From: Streptomyces sp. DvalAA-14
Lineage (GTDB): Bacteria; Actinomycetota; Actinomycetes; Streptomycetales; Streptomycetaceae
NCBI RefSeq assembly: GCF_900091855.1
Contig: NZ_FMCH01000325.1
Coordinates: 1 to 64,000, forward strand
Length of the DNA: 64,000 bases
Direction: 5' to 3'
Made by a program: the position numbers and the translations under genes. A model generated the notes under the pieces. It saw only the letters and a list, made by a program, of their open reading frames with translations. It was not told the origin of the DNA and ran no database searches. Numbering within the stretch: the first letter of the stretch is position 1; the number at the start of each line of letters is the position of its first letter. Positions 28,172 to 37,450 of this stretch are shown here, one piece after another.

Positions 28172-28375
28172 CTACCGGGCTGGCGTCGCGGTCCGGTTCT
28201 CGCCCGGGAGGACGATCCACAGCACGATGTAGAGCACGAACTGCGGTCCCGGCAGCAGGCAGGACACCAGGAAAATGATGCGCATTGTCGTCGCGGAGGT
28301 GCCGAACCGGTTGGCGAGCGCGGCGCACACACCGCCGATCACGCGGCCGTCGCGGGGGCGTACCAAGGCACTCAT
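28172..28375 (-). CDS. PspC-domain small membrane protein
   Basis: 67 aa: LVRPRDGRVIGGVCAALANR, FGTSATTMRIIFLVSCLLPG and YIVLWIVLPGE form a complete PspC domain with one or two membrane helices. The start at the ATG before SALVRPRD is fixed by AAGGAG seven bases upstream; longer frames are not needed. Envelope-stress proteins of this size are common in streptomycetes. Confidence 0.92.
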   Translation of the reverse strand: MSALVRPRDGRVIGGVCAALANRFGTSATTMRIIFLVSCLLPGPQFVLYIVLWIVLPGENRTATPAR

Positions 28376-28609
28376 CTCAGACTCCTTCGTGAGGGTTCTG
28401 TACATCCCACGATGCTCCTGGCCCTCGGGGAGCCGCACCTTCACCAGCGGCCCGTCGGTCGCCGGCAGCCCCGGCGGAACGCAGCTCGGCCATCGGAACG
28501 GCGAGCGTTCCACCGACATCACTACCGCGGGTCACAGCCGTGGAACTCCGGGTGGCGGGTGGCCGCGCTGTGACGAGGGGGCTCTACGGCGGGTCGTTGT
28601 ACGACTCGG

Positions 28610-29092
28610 CGCTTCGACCCGAACGCGAGCGAAACGATCGCCAGCGAAGCAACCACGCTGCTGGCCGCTCACCCGGCGGAGGACATTGTTGCCGCTCAGC
28701 AGGTGCTGTGGGACCTGACGGCTCACTCCTACACGAACCCTTTGTGGGCCGCCGCCTACCTCATCAACGGCGGATGCTCCGACGACGGCTTCGAGTACTT
28801 CCGCGGCTGGCTGATCGCGCAGGGACTTGAGACCTTCGAGCGCATAGTCGCCGAACCTGACGGGCTCGCGGACCTGCCCGTCGTCCTGACCACGGCGGCC
28901 GAGGGCGTGGATCCGGACGGCGAGGACATGCTGAGCATCGCCTGGAACGCACACATCACGGCGACCGGCGAGCAGCTCCCTGCCGACGCGTTCACCATCC
29001 GGTACCCCGAGCTCGACCCGGCCTGGAACTTCGACTTCGATGACCGAGACGAGATGGCTCGCCGACTGCCGCGTTTGGCCGCTCTCCACCTT
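28610..29092 (+). pseudogene. DUF4240 protein, 5'-truncated
   Basis: The frame from 28574 (just after a TGA) reads RFDPNASETIASEATTLLAA, HPAEDIVAAQQVLWDLTAHS, NPLWAAAYLINGGCSDDGFE and PAWNFDFDDRDEMARRLPRL, essentially a DUF4240 domain. The first 20 or so family residues and any good start codon are missing. The 3' end runs straight into an antisense IS701 fragment without its own stop. Confidence 0.75.
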
Positions 29093-29308
29093 GCGCCCCG
29101 CCACTCTCACGGCGGTGGACAGCGGCACCCGATCCGCCGGGTGGCAGCGGAAAAAGGCGATTTCACCGGTGCGCCGGTTACGGCGGACGAGGAGGTGGCG
29201 GTGGCCTGGCCGGTCGTCGGTGATGTCGGCCAGGGCCCAGTCGTAGAAGCGGTGTCCCATGGCTCCGGCGCCGGAGAGCTTCCGCCATGCCCATCTCGGC
29301 GGCTGAGC
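29093..29308 (-). mobile_element. IS701-family transposase fragment
   Basis: WAWRKLSGAGAMGHRFYDWA, GHRHLLVRRNRRTGEIAFFR and VPLSTAVRVAGRK match the region before the C-terminal motif of IS701 transposases. Both ends are missing. It abuts the DUF4240 remnant at about 29092. Confidence 0.75.
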
Positions 29309-29323
29309 GTGATCTGCTGCCGG

Positions 29324-31658
29324 CTACCCGTCCGGAAGGATCTGTTCGGTCCAGACGGCCTTGCCGTCGCCCGTGTAGCGGGTACCCCAGTTGTCGGCGA
29401 CCTGGGCGACGATGAACAGTCCTCGCCCGCCCTCGTCGACCGTGTGGGCGTGGCGCATGCGCGGCGTCGTGTCGTTGCTGTCGTGCACCTCGCAGGTGAG
29501 CGCGCGGTCACGGATGACCCGCAGCCGCAGGGGAGCGCGCCCGTAGCGGACGGCGTTGGTGACGAGTTCGCTGACGATGAGTTCGGTGGAGTCCACGGTT
29601 TCCGCGGGTTGGTTCCAGTCGGTGAGTTGACGGCGGACGAGGGCGCGCGCGGTGGCTACGGCCTCGAGGGAGTCCTGGAGCGGCCACTCCGCGGTGACGG
29701 TATCGGGGAAGGGGTGGACGCGGGCGAGGAGGAGAAGAGCGTCTCCGTGGCTGGTGCCGGCCCGCAGCCGGTAGAGGGCGTCGTCGCACAGGCTTTGCAG
29801 GGGGCGCTCGGGCCTGGCGAGTGCTTGCCGGAGTGTGTCCGTCGCCAGCGGCTTGGACTGGAGCAGGGCGGGGGTGTAGAAGCCCAGGATGCTTCCGGAA
29901 TGGAGGTTCAGGGTTGTGGCGCTGAAAGGCAGCCCTTCCCCGGTGCCCAGTTGTGCCCGCTCCGGAAGGTCGGGGATTTCGGTGCTGCCGTCGGGATGTG
30001 TGATCGACGGGGGAGGGGTGGCCCGCGCGGGCCACGGTGATGGTGGAGGTGAAGGGGTCGTAGATCGCGTACAGGCAGCTGGCGGTGAGAGCTTCCCGGC
30101 GCAGGGGGTCACCCGGCGGGAGCGCGGCGCGCTCCGCGGCCAACTGGTTCACGGTGTCGTCGACGCGCGCGAGCAGGTCGTCGGGCTCCTCATCGAGGGC
30201 GGACAGGGAGCGGATGACCGTTCGCAGCTGACCCATTGCGGCGGCCGTGTGGATGCTCTGTCCGCTGACTTCGCCTACCACCAGGGCGGTACGGCCTCCG
30301 GACAGGCCGAAGACGTCGAACCAGGCCCCTCCGCCGCTGCTGCCGAAATCCTGGACGTGGGCGGTTTCCACCGTGCTCTGCGAGGTGGGGCGCTGGGGCA
30401 GCAAATGCTGGTGGACCGTGCTGGCGACGGTGTGCTCGCGGGTGAAGCGGCGGGCGTTGTCGATGGAAAGCGCTCCGTGGGAGGCCACCAGGAGGGACAG
30501 ATCGACGTCCTCCTCGTCGAAGCCGGCACCGCTCCGGGACCGGTAGAGACTCACCAGGCCGAGCACCATCCCGCGCAGGCTCAGCGGCGCGACGATGAGC
30601 GAACGGCCGCCCGTCGCACGAATTGCCTCGGCGCGCGCCGGGTCCGCGTCCAACCAGGGAGTGTCCGGGCCCAGGTCGACCAGGCGGGTCCGCAGGTCGG
30701 TCAGGGATTGCGAGTAGGGGGTCGGCGCCGGGAGACTGCGGACATCGCCCACGGGATGTGCCCAGGCTTCGTACTGCCTGCCGCTGGAGACGGCCGCCAC
30801 GCGGCGCAGCGGCACCCCCCGGGCCGCCGGGCCGAGCGGCGGCTCCTCGCCGCGGACAACCGAGTCAACCACTTCGACAATGGCGACGTCGGCGAAGCCC
30901 GGCACCAGGGAATCGGCCAGATCCTCGCAGGTGGCCACCACGTCGAGGGTCTGTCCGACCCGATCCCGGACAGCTTCCAGAACCCGTGTCCTGGCGCGCG
31001 CCGCGTCGACGGAGGTGACGTCGCGCACGATCACCGCCACTCCCAAGGGGGTCCCCTGCGGATCTTGCAACCGGAACGCGGACAGCGAGAGCACGCACAC
31101 CCGGCCCGGTTCGGCCTTCGAGTGGGCGGCCTCCGGACGCTCCGGGGCCGGCGCCCCGCTCTCCAGCACCTCGCGGAGCATCGCATCGACTCGTGACGGG
31201 CTGAAGAGGTCGTACACGTCCGTGATGCGACGCCCGAGCAACCGCTGCGCGGGCTCCGCGCACAGGATCTGGGCCGCGGAGTTCATCTGGATGATCCTGA
31301 GTCCGCTGTCCAGAATATGCAGGCCGGCCGGCGACCTGGCGAAAGTGGACTCCAGGAGCGCCGTCCCCTCAGCGGGGGAATCCTCATCCGTTCCTGCCCG
31401 ATGCACTGCCCAGAGGACGGAGGAATCAGGGCGCACCACCGGTTGCACCCGCAGCCCGGTCGCTACCGCGTGGCCATTGCGGTGGCGCAGGGCCGGTGTG
31501 CCCCGCCCGGGGTCCGGGTCCGCATCGGTGACGAGGGCTGCCGCCGGGCGGCCCACCACCTCGTCCGCGGTCCGCCCCAGCAATTCTTCGGCCGGCCGGC
31601 TCCACTCCACGACGACGCCCGTGCTGTCCACCACCATCAGGGGATCATCGGATGGCAC
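29324..31658 (-). pseudogene. PAS-PAS-GAF-PP2C (SpoIIE)-HATPase regulator with frameshift
   Basis: The start GTG 31658 is set by GGAGGTGG. Domains in order: PAS (VVDSTGVVVEWSRPAEELLG), PAS (LHILDSGLRIIQMNSAAQIL), GAF (about residues 290-440), SpoIIE-type Ser phosphatase (WFDVFGLSGGRTALVVGEVS; ITVARAGHPSP). The frame is lost in a C/G run at 30006-30018 by one base. The other frame then finishes the phosphatase (THPDGSTEIPDLPERAQLGT; FYTPALLQSK) and adds a HATPase_c anti-sigma-kinase domain (ELIVSELVTNAVRYG; DEGGRGLFIVAQVADNWGTR), stopping at 29324. Restored length is about 778 aa. Such proteins tune SigB/SigF-like partner switching. The homopolymer shift could be a read error or an off state. 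Confidence 0.85.
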
Positions 31659-31914
31659 GTAACCACCTCCACTTCCAGCGTGCCTCACTATCCGGGCCGA
31701 CGCCGGTCGGCAGATCGGGTCGCCACCCCGGCTGGGCCTGCCGCGTCCGGCTCCCCGTGCGGGAACGCCACGCTCTTCCTCCCGGCGGCGGCCGGCTCGT
31801 GCGGCCGAGCCTCGACGACCTGACTGGACGGCCCGGGGCCATCGCCGCTGAGGGGCCACGGGGCCAGTGCGGCTCCCGCAGCTTGTGGGTGCCGATTGAT
31901 CCTCCGGACTGGTC

Positions 31915-31975
31915 AGGCGGCAGGTTGGTACTCCTGGAAGATGCCGCCGAGTCGGTCGCGGCGTCCGCTCCGCCC
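31915..31975 (-). mobile_element. Transposase C-terminal remnant
   Basis: Minus-strand RRDRLGGIFQEYQPAA then stop matches the conserved last residues of integrase-core transposases of streptomycetes. A related tail occurs at 59385. Nothing else is seen in 31659-32022. Confidence 0.5.
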
Positions 31976-32022
31976 GAGCCCCCGTACGGCGCCTGGACCG
32001 TGACGGACCCCCGGCGGACTGG

Positions 32023-33138
32023 TCATGACGTCCTCCATACGGCCTGTCGGGCCAGTGTCCGCAACTGAGTCCGCACAGCCTCCGGAACCGGTGCCTCGTC
32101 CAGCGCCGCGACGGCTTGTGCGTAGCGACTGCGGATCATGTCCTCGACGACCCGGTCGGCCTCGAGGTCGCGCAGCACCGCCCGCACTGCGTCTGCGCCC
32201 TCGTCGCCCAGTTCCGGGGCGCCGTACAGCGTCCGCAGCAGTTCCGCCTGGTCGGCGTCCGCGTGGCGAAGGGCGTGGGTGATCAGCACGGTGTGCTTGC
32301 CCTCGCGCAGGTCGTCCAGGGTGGATTTTCCGGTCGTCTCAGGGCGCCCGAAGGCGCCGAGGAGGTCGTCGCGGAGTTGGAAGGCGTCCCCCAGCGGCAG
32401 GGCGAAGGCACTCAGGGCGGCGAGGAGGCCCTCATCGGCCGTAGCGAGGGTGGCGCCGATGTGCAGGGGGCGTTCCATGGTGTATTTGGCGGTCTTGTAG
32501 CGGATGATGCGCAGGGCGTCCTCGATCACCACGGTGGGACGGCCGGTCGCCATCAGGTCGAGGTACTGGCCGTACATCACCTCGGAACGCATGAGATCGA
32601 ACAGCGGCAGCACCCGTTCGCACTGCGCCGTATCGAGGCCGGTCTCACGGCCGCGGACGAGCTCGTCGGACCAGATCAGGGCGAGGTCTCCCGCCAGGAT
32701 CGCCGCCCCCGCCCCGAATTTCTCGGCCTCCGCGGAGGTGCGTCCGCGACCGTGGCGGGCAGCGATCGAGCGGTGCATCGCGGGTCTGCCACGCCGCGTG
32801 TCGGAGCGGTCCATGACATCGTCGTGGACCAGCGCGAAGGCGTGGAACATCTCCAGCGCGGCGCCGACCCGCACGGCCTGCTGCGCACTGCCGCGGCCCT
32901 GGCCCGCGTGCCACCCGAGCACACACAGCAGCGGCCGGATCCGCTTGCCGCCGGCCGCCAGGAACTCCCCCAAGGCCGCGGGCACATCTGCGGGCAGGCC
33001 TGCCGTGCGGGCCCAGGCTGTCTTGTCCGCCAAGAATGCATCCAGGACGTCGGTGACTTGACGGCTCACCCACGCCGCGTCCACACCGGCTTGCACGGCC
33101 GGTGCGGAGACGGGCGGCACGGAGGCGTGTCCTGTCAT
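32023..33138 (-). CDS. Polyprenyl (geranylgeranyl/farnesyl) diphosphate synthase
   Basis: 371 aa trans-prenyltransferase. GGKRIRPLLCVLGWHAG, first Asp motif HAFALVHDDVMDRSDTRRG (DDxxD), second motif FQLRDDLLGAFG and RPLHIGATLA. The second motif has DDxxG rather than DDxxD, as in many actinomycete GGPP synthases. Two large residues (MF) lie before the first motif, which bears on chain length, but product length is not certain. It supplies substrate to the adjacent terpene cyclase on the same strand. The start codon lacks a strong ribosome site. Confidence 0.92.
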   Translation of the reverse strand: MTGHASVPPVSAPAVQAGVDAAWVSRQVTDVLDAFLADKTAWARTAGLPADVPAALGEFLAAGGKRIRPLLCVLGWHAGQGRGSAQQAVRVGAALEMFHAFALVHDDVMDRSDTRRGRPAMHRSIAARHGRGRTSAEAEKFGAGAAILAGDLALIWSDELVRGRETGLDTAQCERVLPLFDLMRSEVMYGQYLDLMATGRPTVVIEDALRIIRYKTAKYTMERPLHIGATLATADEGLLAALSAFALPLGDAFQLRDDLLGAFGRPETTGKSTLDDLREGKHTVLITHALRHADADQAELLRTLYGAPELGDEGADAVRAVLRDLEADRVVEDMIRSRYAQAVAALDEAPVPEAVRTQLRTLARQAVWRTS

Positions 33139-33564
33139 GACGGCTTACCGGCCTCGGCGGCGTGCCGATCGGGGCGATCTCGCTGATCAACGGACACGTG
33201 CGCTTCAGCGGGCACACTCCGGTCTCGATGCGACCATTCCCGCGCGTTCAGGACGCACAGCACGGGCCCGCGAAGGCAAATCTGACTCGACGAGAGCTTC
33301 AACGTGCCTCTTCCAGGGGTCAATAGCGGGGTGGCCAGGGACAGCGGAGGCAGGGTGCCGATGCCTCGCCGGATGAACGAGTGGCCCACCAGCCCACGCA
33401 CCCGCGTCGGGTGTCATGCGCGCCCCTTACCTGCCCCGTTCGCCCCGCCGGTCGTGCGCTCGGGCCGGCGGGGCGACCGGACGGGCCGGACGCGCGGGGT
33501 GCCGATCACCGGGGCGGTCAGCGGTATGCATGCCTGTCAAGGAGCTGACGGTGGTGTGAGCAGG
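33139..33564. other. Gap between terpene cyclase and prenyl synthase genes
   Basis: 426 bp with no recognised gene. The length suggests that the prenyl synthase has its own promoter here. Confidence 0.4.
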
Positions 33565-34605
33565 TCAGACGCTGGCCGGTTGAGGGGCGAACGGGCTGTG
33601 CAGGGTGCGCAGGCTGCCGTCGGGACCGCGGTGGTCCTGGTAGCGCAGATACGCGGTGGCACAGTGCCAGTCCAGGTTTCCGACGAGCCAGTTCTGGAGG
33701 ACAGCGACCTGTCCGGTGAGCCAGTTCCGGTCGGTCTCGGACAGGTTCAGGCTGGCGGCGTACTCGGGAAGTCCGCTTGCGATGTGGAAGAACGAGCGGG
33801 CCCGTTCGTTCACCATTTCGACGATATGGTCCACGACCTGGGTGTGCGTGAAGTGCGGATGGTCGTTCCGGATCACCGGGACAAGACCCCAGGTGCCTTC
33901 GAACAGGGCGTTCTCGCGGTCGTACGAGATGATGTCGTTGGTCCAGCAGACGTGGTCGATGGTGAGGTCGCGCAGCGTACGGACGAGGCCGAGCCGGGTG
34001 ATGTGCTCGGGGATCTCTTCGCCGTTGGCGAGTTCGGCGAGCTCGAAGAACGGCTCCGTACCGGAGCTGGGGCGTCGGGCAGCCAGATAGCTGTGGAAGT
34101 CCGGGATCACACCGGTGCTGCGCTGGATGACCTCGATGCGCATGGCCTCGAAGGTCCTGATGAGTTCCGACCGGAAGCGGACGGCCCAGTCCGGGGACAT
34201 GCGGCGCTGCGAGGTCTGCCAGACGTCGTCCATCGTCCGGGCGAGGGGGTGGTCGTCCGCGGTGGTGCCGGTGTTGGCGGTGAGGACTTCCGCCAGTCGC
34301 TCGGTGAAAGCGTCGTGCTCGGCAAGGGGAAGGGCCGTCAGGTGATCGTCGACCGCGCCGGACCAGGCCAGCCAGCAGGCGCCGAGGGCGAGACCGTCCG
34401 GGCCGGCGTCGGGGGTGGTCCGTGCCGCGAGTTCGACCAGATCCCACGCGCGGATGCATGCCTGCTCCTGCGGAGTACGCGCGAGGCCGACGTCGACGGC
34501 CCACTGGTTCGAGTACCGGCGGGCGTGGTCGGCGTTCGGGTTGGGCGCCCTGACGGACCAGGGGATCCAGTAGTCGCCGAGTCGGGTTCCAGGACGTGCG
34601 GTCAT
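33565..34605 (-). CDS. Class I terpene cyclase
   Basis: 346 aa, the usual size of a bacterial terpene synthase. The Asp-rich motif is AVDDHLTAL (D86, D87), lacking the usual acid at the last position. The NSE triad is intact in NDIISYDRE (N223, S227, E231), and the C-terminal RY pair is R321-Y322. It cyclises a linear diphosphate with three Mg2+. The neighbouring prenyl synthase suggests a C15 or C20 substrate. The start is the ATG before TARPGTRLG, with GAGG nine bases upstream. Followed on the other side by a P450 80 bp upstream, same strand. Confidence 0.9.
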   Translation of the reverse strand: MTARPGTRLGDYWIPWSVRAPNPNADHARRYSNQWAVDVGLARTPQEQACIRAWDLVELAARTTPDAGPDGLALGACWLAWSGAVDDHLTALPLAEHDAFTERLAEVLTANTGTTADDHPLARTMDDVWQTSQRRMSPDWAVRFRSELIRTFEAMRIEVIQRSTGVIPDFHSYLAARRPSSGTEPFFELAELANGEEIPEHITRLGLVRTLRDLTIDHVCWTNDIISYDRENALFEGTWGLVPVIRNDHPHFTHTQVVDHIVEMVNERARSFFHIASGLPEYAASLNLSETDRNWLTGQVAVLQNWLVGNLDWHCATAYLRYQDHRGPDGSLRTLHSPFAPQPASV

Positions 34606-34685
34606 GGCGGTTACCTCGGGGGGAGGGCGGTCGGGGCACAAACCTCAGCAGGTGCGGAGGGCCGCTCAGCAGGTACGAGGGCCGC

Positions 34686-36242
34686 TCAGCGGTCACGAGG
34701 GCCGTTCGGCGTCGGGCCCGGCGGGCGAGTTCCGGCCCGTCGGACCGTCGAACCGTCGGGCGGGCACGGGGAGTCGGGGGCCTGGGTCGGCGATCGGGGT
34801 GGGGCGGCCGCGTCGGCCGGCGGGTGGGGCCGCGCGGTGACGCGGATCCGCAGCCCGCGCGGGGTCAGTGCCGCTCCCGGCGCGGGACGGCACTCGTGTC
34901 CCGGGACGGGGCTCAGGTGCCAGCGCGCGGCGACGGTGGACAGCGCCAAGGCGGCCTCGGTCAGTCCGAAGGTGTCGCCGATGCACTTGCGGGCGCCGCC
35001 TCCGAAGGCGAGGAAGGCGTCACGGGCCGGAGGCGGGGTGTGCTGCGGGGCCCACCGGTCGGGATCGAAGAGCTCCGGTCCGGGGTGGAGGTCCGGGCGG
35101 TGGTGGACGAGGTAGGGGCTGATGACGACGACGGTTCCGGCCGGGAGGCGGAGACCGCCGAGTTCGGTTGGGGCGGTGGTGATGCGGGTGAAGATCCAGA
35201 TCGGCGGGGACAGCCGCAGGGTCTCGGTGAGGATCCGCGCGGTCAGTTCCAGGCGCGGGAGGTCGTCCAGGGTCGCGGCCCGGCCTTCGAGGACGAGGTC
35301 CGCCTCGGCGTGCAGCCGGTTCAGGACAGAGGGATGGCCGGCCAGCCAGTGCAGGGCCCAGGACAGTGCGGTGGCCGCCGTCTCGACCCCGCCCAGCAGG
35401 AACGTCATGACCTGGTCGTCCAGTTCGGCATCGGACAGTCCGGCGCCGGGAGGTGCGTGTTCGTCCGCGGCCGGCGGGGCGGTGTCGCGGGCGGCCATCA
35501 GCCTTGTCAGTAAGTCGTCCCCGTCGGCAGCTTCAGCCCGGTGGTCGGCCACGATCCGTCGGGTGGTCAGGTGCAATCGCTCGAGTGCCTGCTGATAGCG
35601 ACGGTTGGCGGGCGTCGGCAGCCGGTCAAGTGGCGGGGGGATGAGGGCCCGTCGGGTCACTCCGGCCAGCACGACGGCGATGTCGTCGAGGAGCGTACCG
35701 GTGGCCGCAGGGGTGAGGGCGTTGCCGAAGGTCGTCACGGTGAGGATCCGGGTGGTGAGGGTCAGCATCTCCGTAAGGACGTCGATTTCCTGCCCGTCGT
35801 GCCAGCTCCGGGTGAGCGCGTCGATGTGCTCGGTCATCGCCTGGGCGTAGCCGGGCAGCCGAGAGGAGTGGAAGGCCGGCTGGACCAGGCGCCGCTGGCG
35901 CCGGTGATCACCGTGGGGGCAGGAGGCGAGTCCGTTCCCGACGATCTCCCGCGCGCGGTCGAAGATGGGCCCGCCCTTGTCGAAGGTCCGGTCGTCGCGC
36001 AGGACCTGGCGGGTCAGGTCGGGGGCACAGACCACCAGGGCCTTTCGTCTTCCGGCTCGGACCCAGACCAGGTCACCGTGCTCGGGCAACGACCGCAGAA
36101 ACCCCAACGGGTTCCGCGCGAGCCGGACCAGGTGCCCGACCAGCGGAAGTGCCCCGGGGGCGCTCCGCACCGTGATGAGGCGCTCTGAGGCGTCGGCGCG
36201 CGAACCGCGCGGCTCGGGGGATTCGCGGTCAGTCGGGGTCAC
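34686..36242 (-). CDS. Cytochrome P450
   Basis: 518 aa. Heme loop FLAFGGGARKCIGDTFG with the Cys ligand; I-helix MTFLLGGVETAATAL; K-helix ETLR (ExxR). Starts at GTG 36242 with AGGAG nine bases upstream. An upstream in-frame extension (Cys/Ser-rich) is rejected. It resembles terpene-oxidising P450s such as pentalenene oxygenase (PGALPLVGHLVRLARNPLGF N-terminal hinge). The long Pro-rich tail after residue 460 is unusual. First gene of the P450-cyclase-prenyl synthase set, so it probably oxidises the cyclase product. Confidence 0.9.
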   Translation of the reverse strand: MTPTDRESPEPRGSRADASERLITVRSAPGALPLVGHLVRLARNPLGFLRSLPEHGDLVWVRAGRRKALVVCAPDLTRQVLRDDRTFDKGGPIFDRAREIVGNGLASCPHGDHRRQRRLVQPAFHSSRLPGYAQAMTEHIDALTRSWHDGQEIDVLTEMLTLTTRILTVTTFGNALTPAATGTLLDDIAVVLAGVTRRALIPPPLDRLPTPANRRYQQALERLHLTTRRIVADHRAEAADGDDLLTRLMAARDTAPPAADEHAPPGAGLSDAELDDQVMTFLLGGVETAATALSWALHWLAGHPSVLNRLHAEADLVLEGRAATLDDLPRLELTARILTETLRLSPPIWIFTRITTAPTELGGLRLPAGTVVVISPYLVHHRPDLHPGPELFDPDRWAPQHTPPPARDAFLAFGGGARKCIGDTFGLTEAALALSTVAARWHLSPVPGHECRPAPGAALTPRGLRIRVTARPHPPADAAAPPRSPTQAPDSPCPPDGSTVRRAGTRPPGPTPNGPRDR

Positions 36243-36307
36243 TGTGTCGGCTCCTGGTCCTGGGCCACGTGGGATGAGATGACGCGCCTTGCTCCTCGCA
36301 CAGCAGG

Positions 36308-36331
36308 ACAGCAGCACAGCAGCACAGCAGC
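36308..36331. repeat. Three tandem copies of ACAGCAGC
   Basis: Exact 8-bp unit repeated three times in the 5' region of the P450 gene. It could be a slippage-prone leader; no function known. Confidence 0.6.
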
Positions 36332-36577
36332 ACCCCGGCACACCGGAGGGCGGAAAGCGGCACAGACCTCCCGCAGCAGGGGCCATCGTCACGGTCACGC
36401 GGCAGGACGGCATTCGGCCGGCCGGGCTTACACAGCTATCGTGCGGCTCCGCTGCTGTCCCCAGGAAGGCGCACGGGCGGCGCAGAGGGGCACGCCTGCT
36501 TTACCAGGATCTTGCCAACCCAACCGTCGTCGTCAAGAGATTGTTGACACGACGAAGTAGTCAGCTACAGCGTTGAC

Positions 36578-36885
36578 ATGCCTCAGCTGCCTACGCTGCC
36601 TGAACTCGCCGGGCTGGTGATCCTCGCCGGTGTCGACGAGCCCCGCGATCCCGTCCAGCAGATCGCCCATGCGGAGCAGGTCGCCGGTGACCTTAACGCT
36701 CTTGGCAGCAGCCGGGTCGGTCTGTTCGTGGAGATGGTGCGGGCCGAGGGGTGTTCCTGGACGGACATCGGTGCGCCCCGCGGCCTCAGCAAGCAGGGGG
36801 CGCAGCAGCGGTATGCGCCGTTCCTCGCGCAGCTGACCGTCGATGACCTGATCCGTGCCCAGCCCTCGGAGCCCCCCGCTGACGT
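36578..36885 (+). pseudogene. N-terminal HTH domain of a Clp-N-type protein, 3'-truncated
   Basis: HAEQVAGDLNALGSSRVGLF, VEMVRAEGCSWTDIGAPRGL and SKQGAQQRYAPFLAQL match the helix-turn-helix start of Streptomyces proteins that normally continue into a Clp N-terminal domain. Here the continuation is replaced by antisense, integrase-like sequence and no stop follows. Divergent from the P450 gene. Confidence 0.5.
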
Positions 36886-36889
36886 CCGA

Positions 36890-37110
36890 CACAGGCATTC
36901 GCCGGGTGGCCGCGAACAGGTCACTGACCACGATCGGCGGCAGGTCCGTTACGGCATCGATCATCGCGATGTTGCGCGCGGCCAGGTTCGGCAGGCCGTG
37001 GGCTCGCAGAAGACTCTGAGCGCTGCTGGCGCTGCAGGGGGCCCCGAGGGGCGTCCCGGGAACAGGAAGACCCGTCGTCCTGCGCTGTGTGGGGGGCACG
37101 GCGAGCTCCG
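36890..37110 (-). pseudogene. Possible tyrosine-recombinase C-terminal remnant
   Basis: Minus-strand SAQSLLRAHGLPNLAARNIA and MIDAVTDLPPIVVSDLFAAT resemble a segment found near the C-terminus of Streptomyces site-specific recombinases, preceded by a GLPVPGTPLG loop. The catalytic Tyr region is not recognisable. It may mark an old integration event. Confidence 0.3.
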
Positions 37111-37450
37111 CCAGGCGGGCGTTGCGGGGGACGACGATCGGCCCCGCCGGCTCGGCCGCCGCATGCGCCCTGCGCAGTTCGGCGATGTCGTGCTCGTCGT
37201 GCGCGCTGCGAGGCCGGTCGCCGTGACCGGGCGCGTTGATGGCGGCGACGTGAAAAGTACCTTGTTGTCGACGCGCTCCCGGCGACACCTGCGTCGATCG
37301 CCCGACCGTGGCGGGACGGCGGGGCACCCACAGCGATACAGCGTTCATGGGTCGCACCTCCGCGGGCGGCGTCAGGGACGGGGACCGCGAGCTACCAGCC
37401 GCGGTCCCCGTTCCCCCGAGCCTTTTTCCCGCCACCGGTCCGGTCGGCTA

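Noticed and set aside
36308-36331. Possible CRISPR-like repeat
   Set aside because: Only three contiguous 8-bp units with no spacers: a simple tandem repeat.
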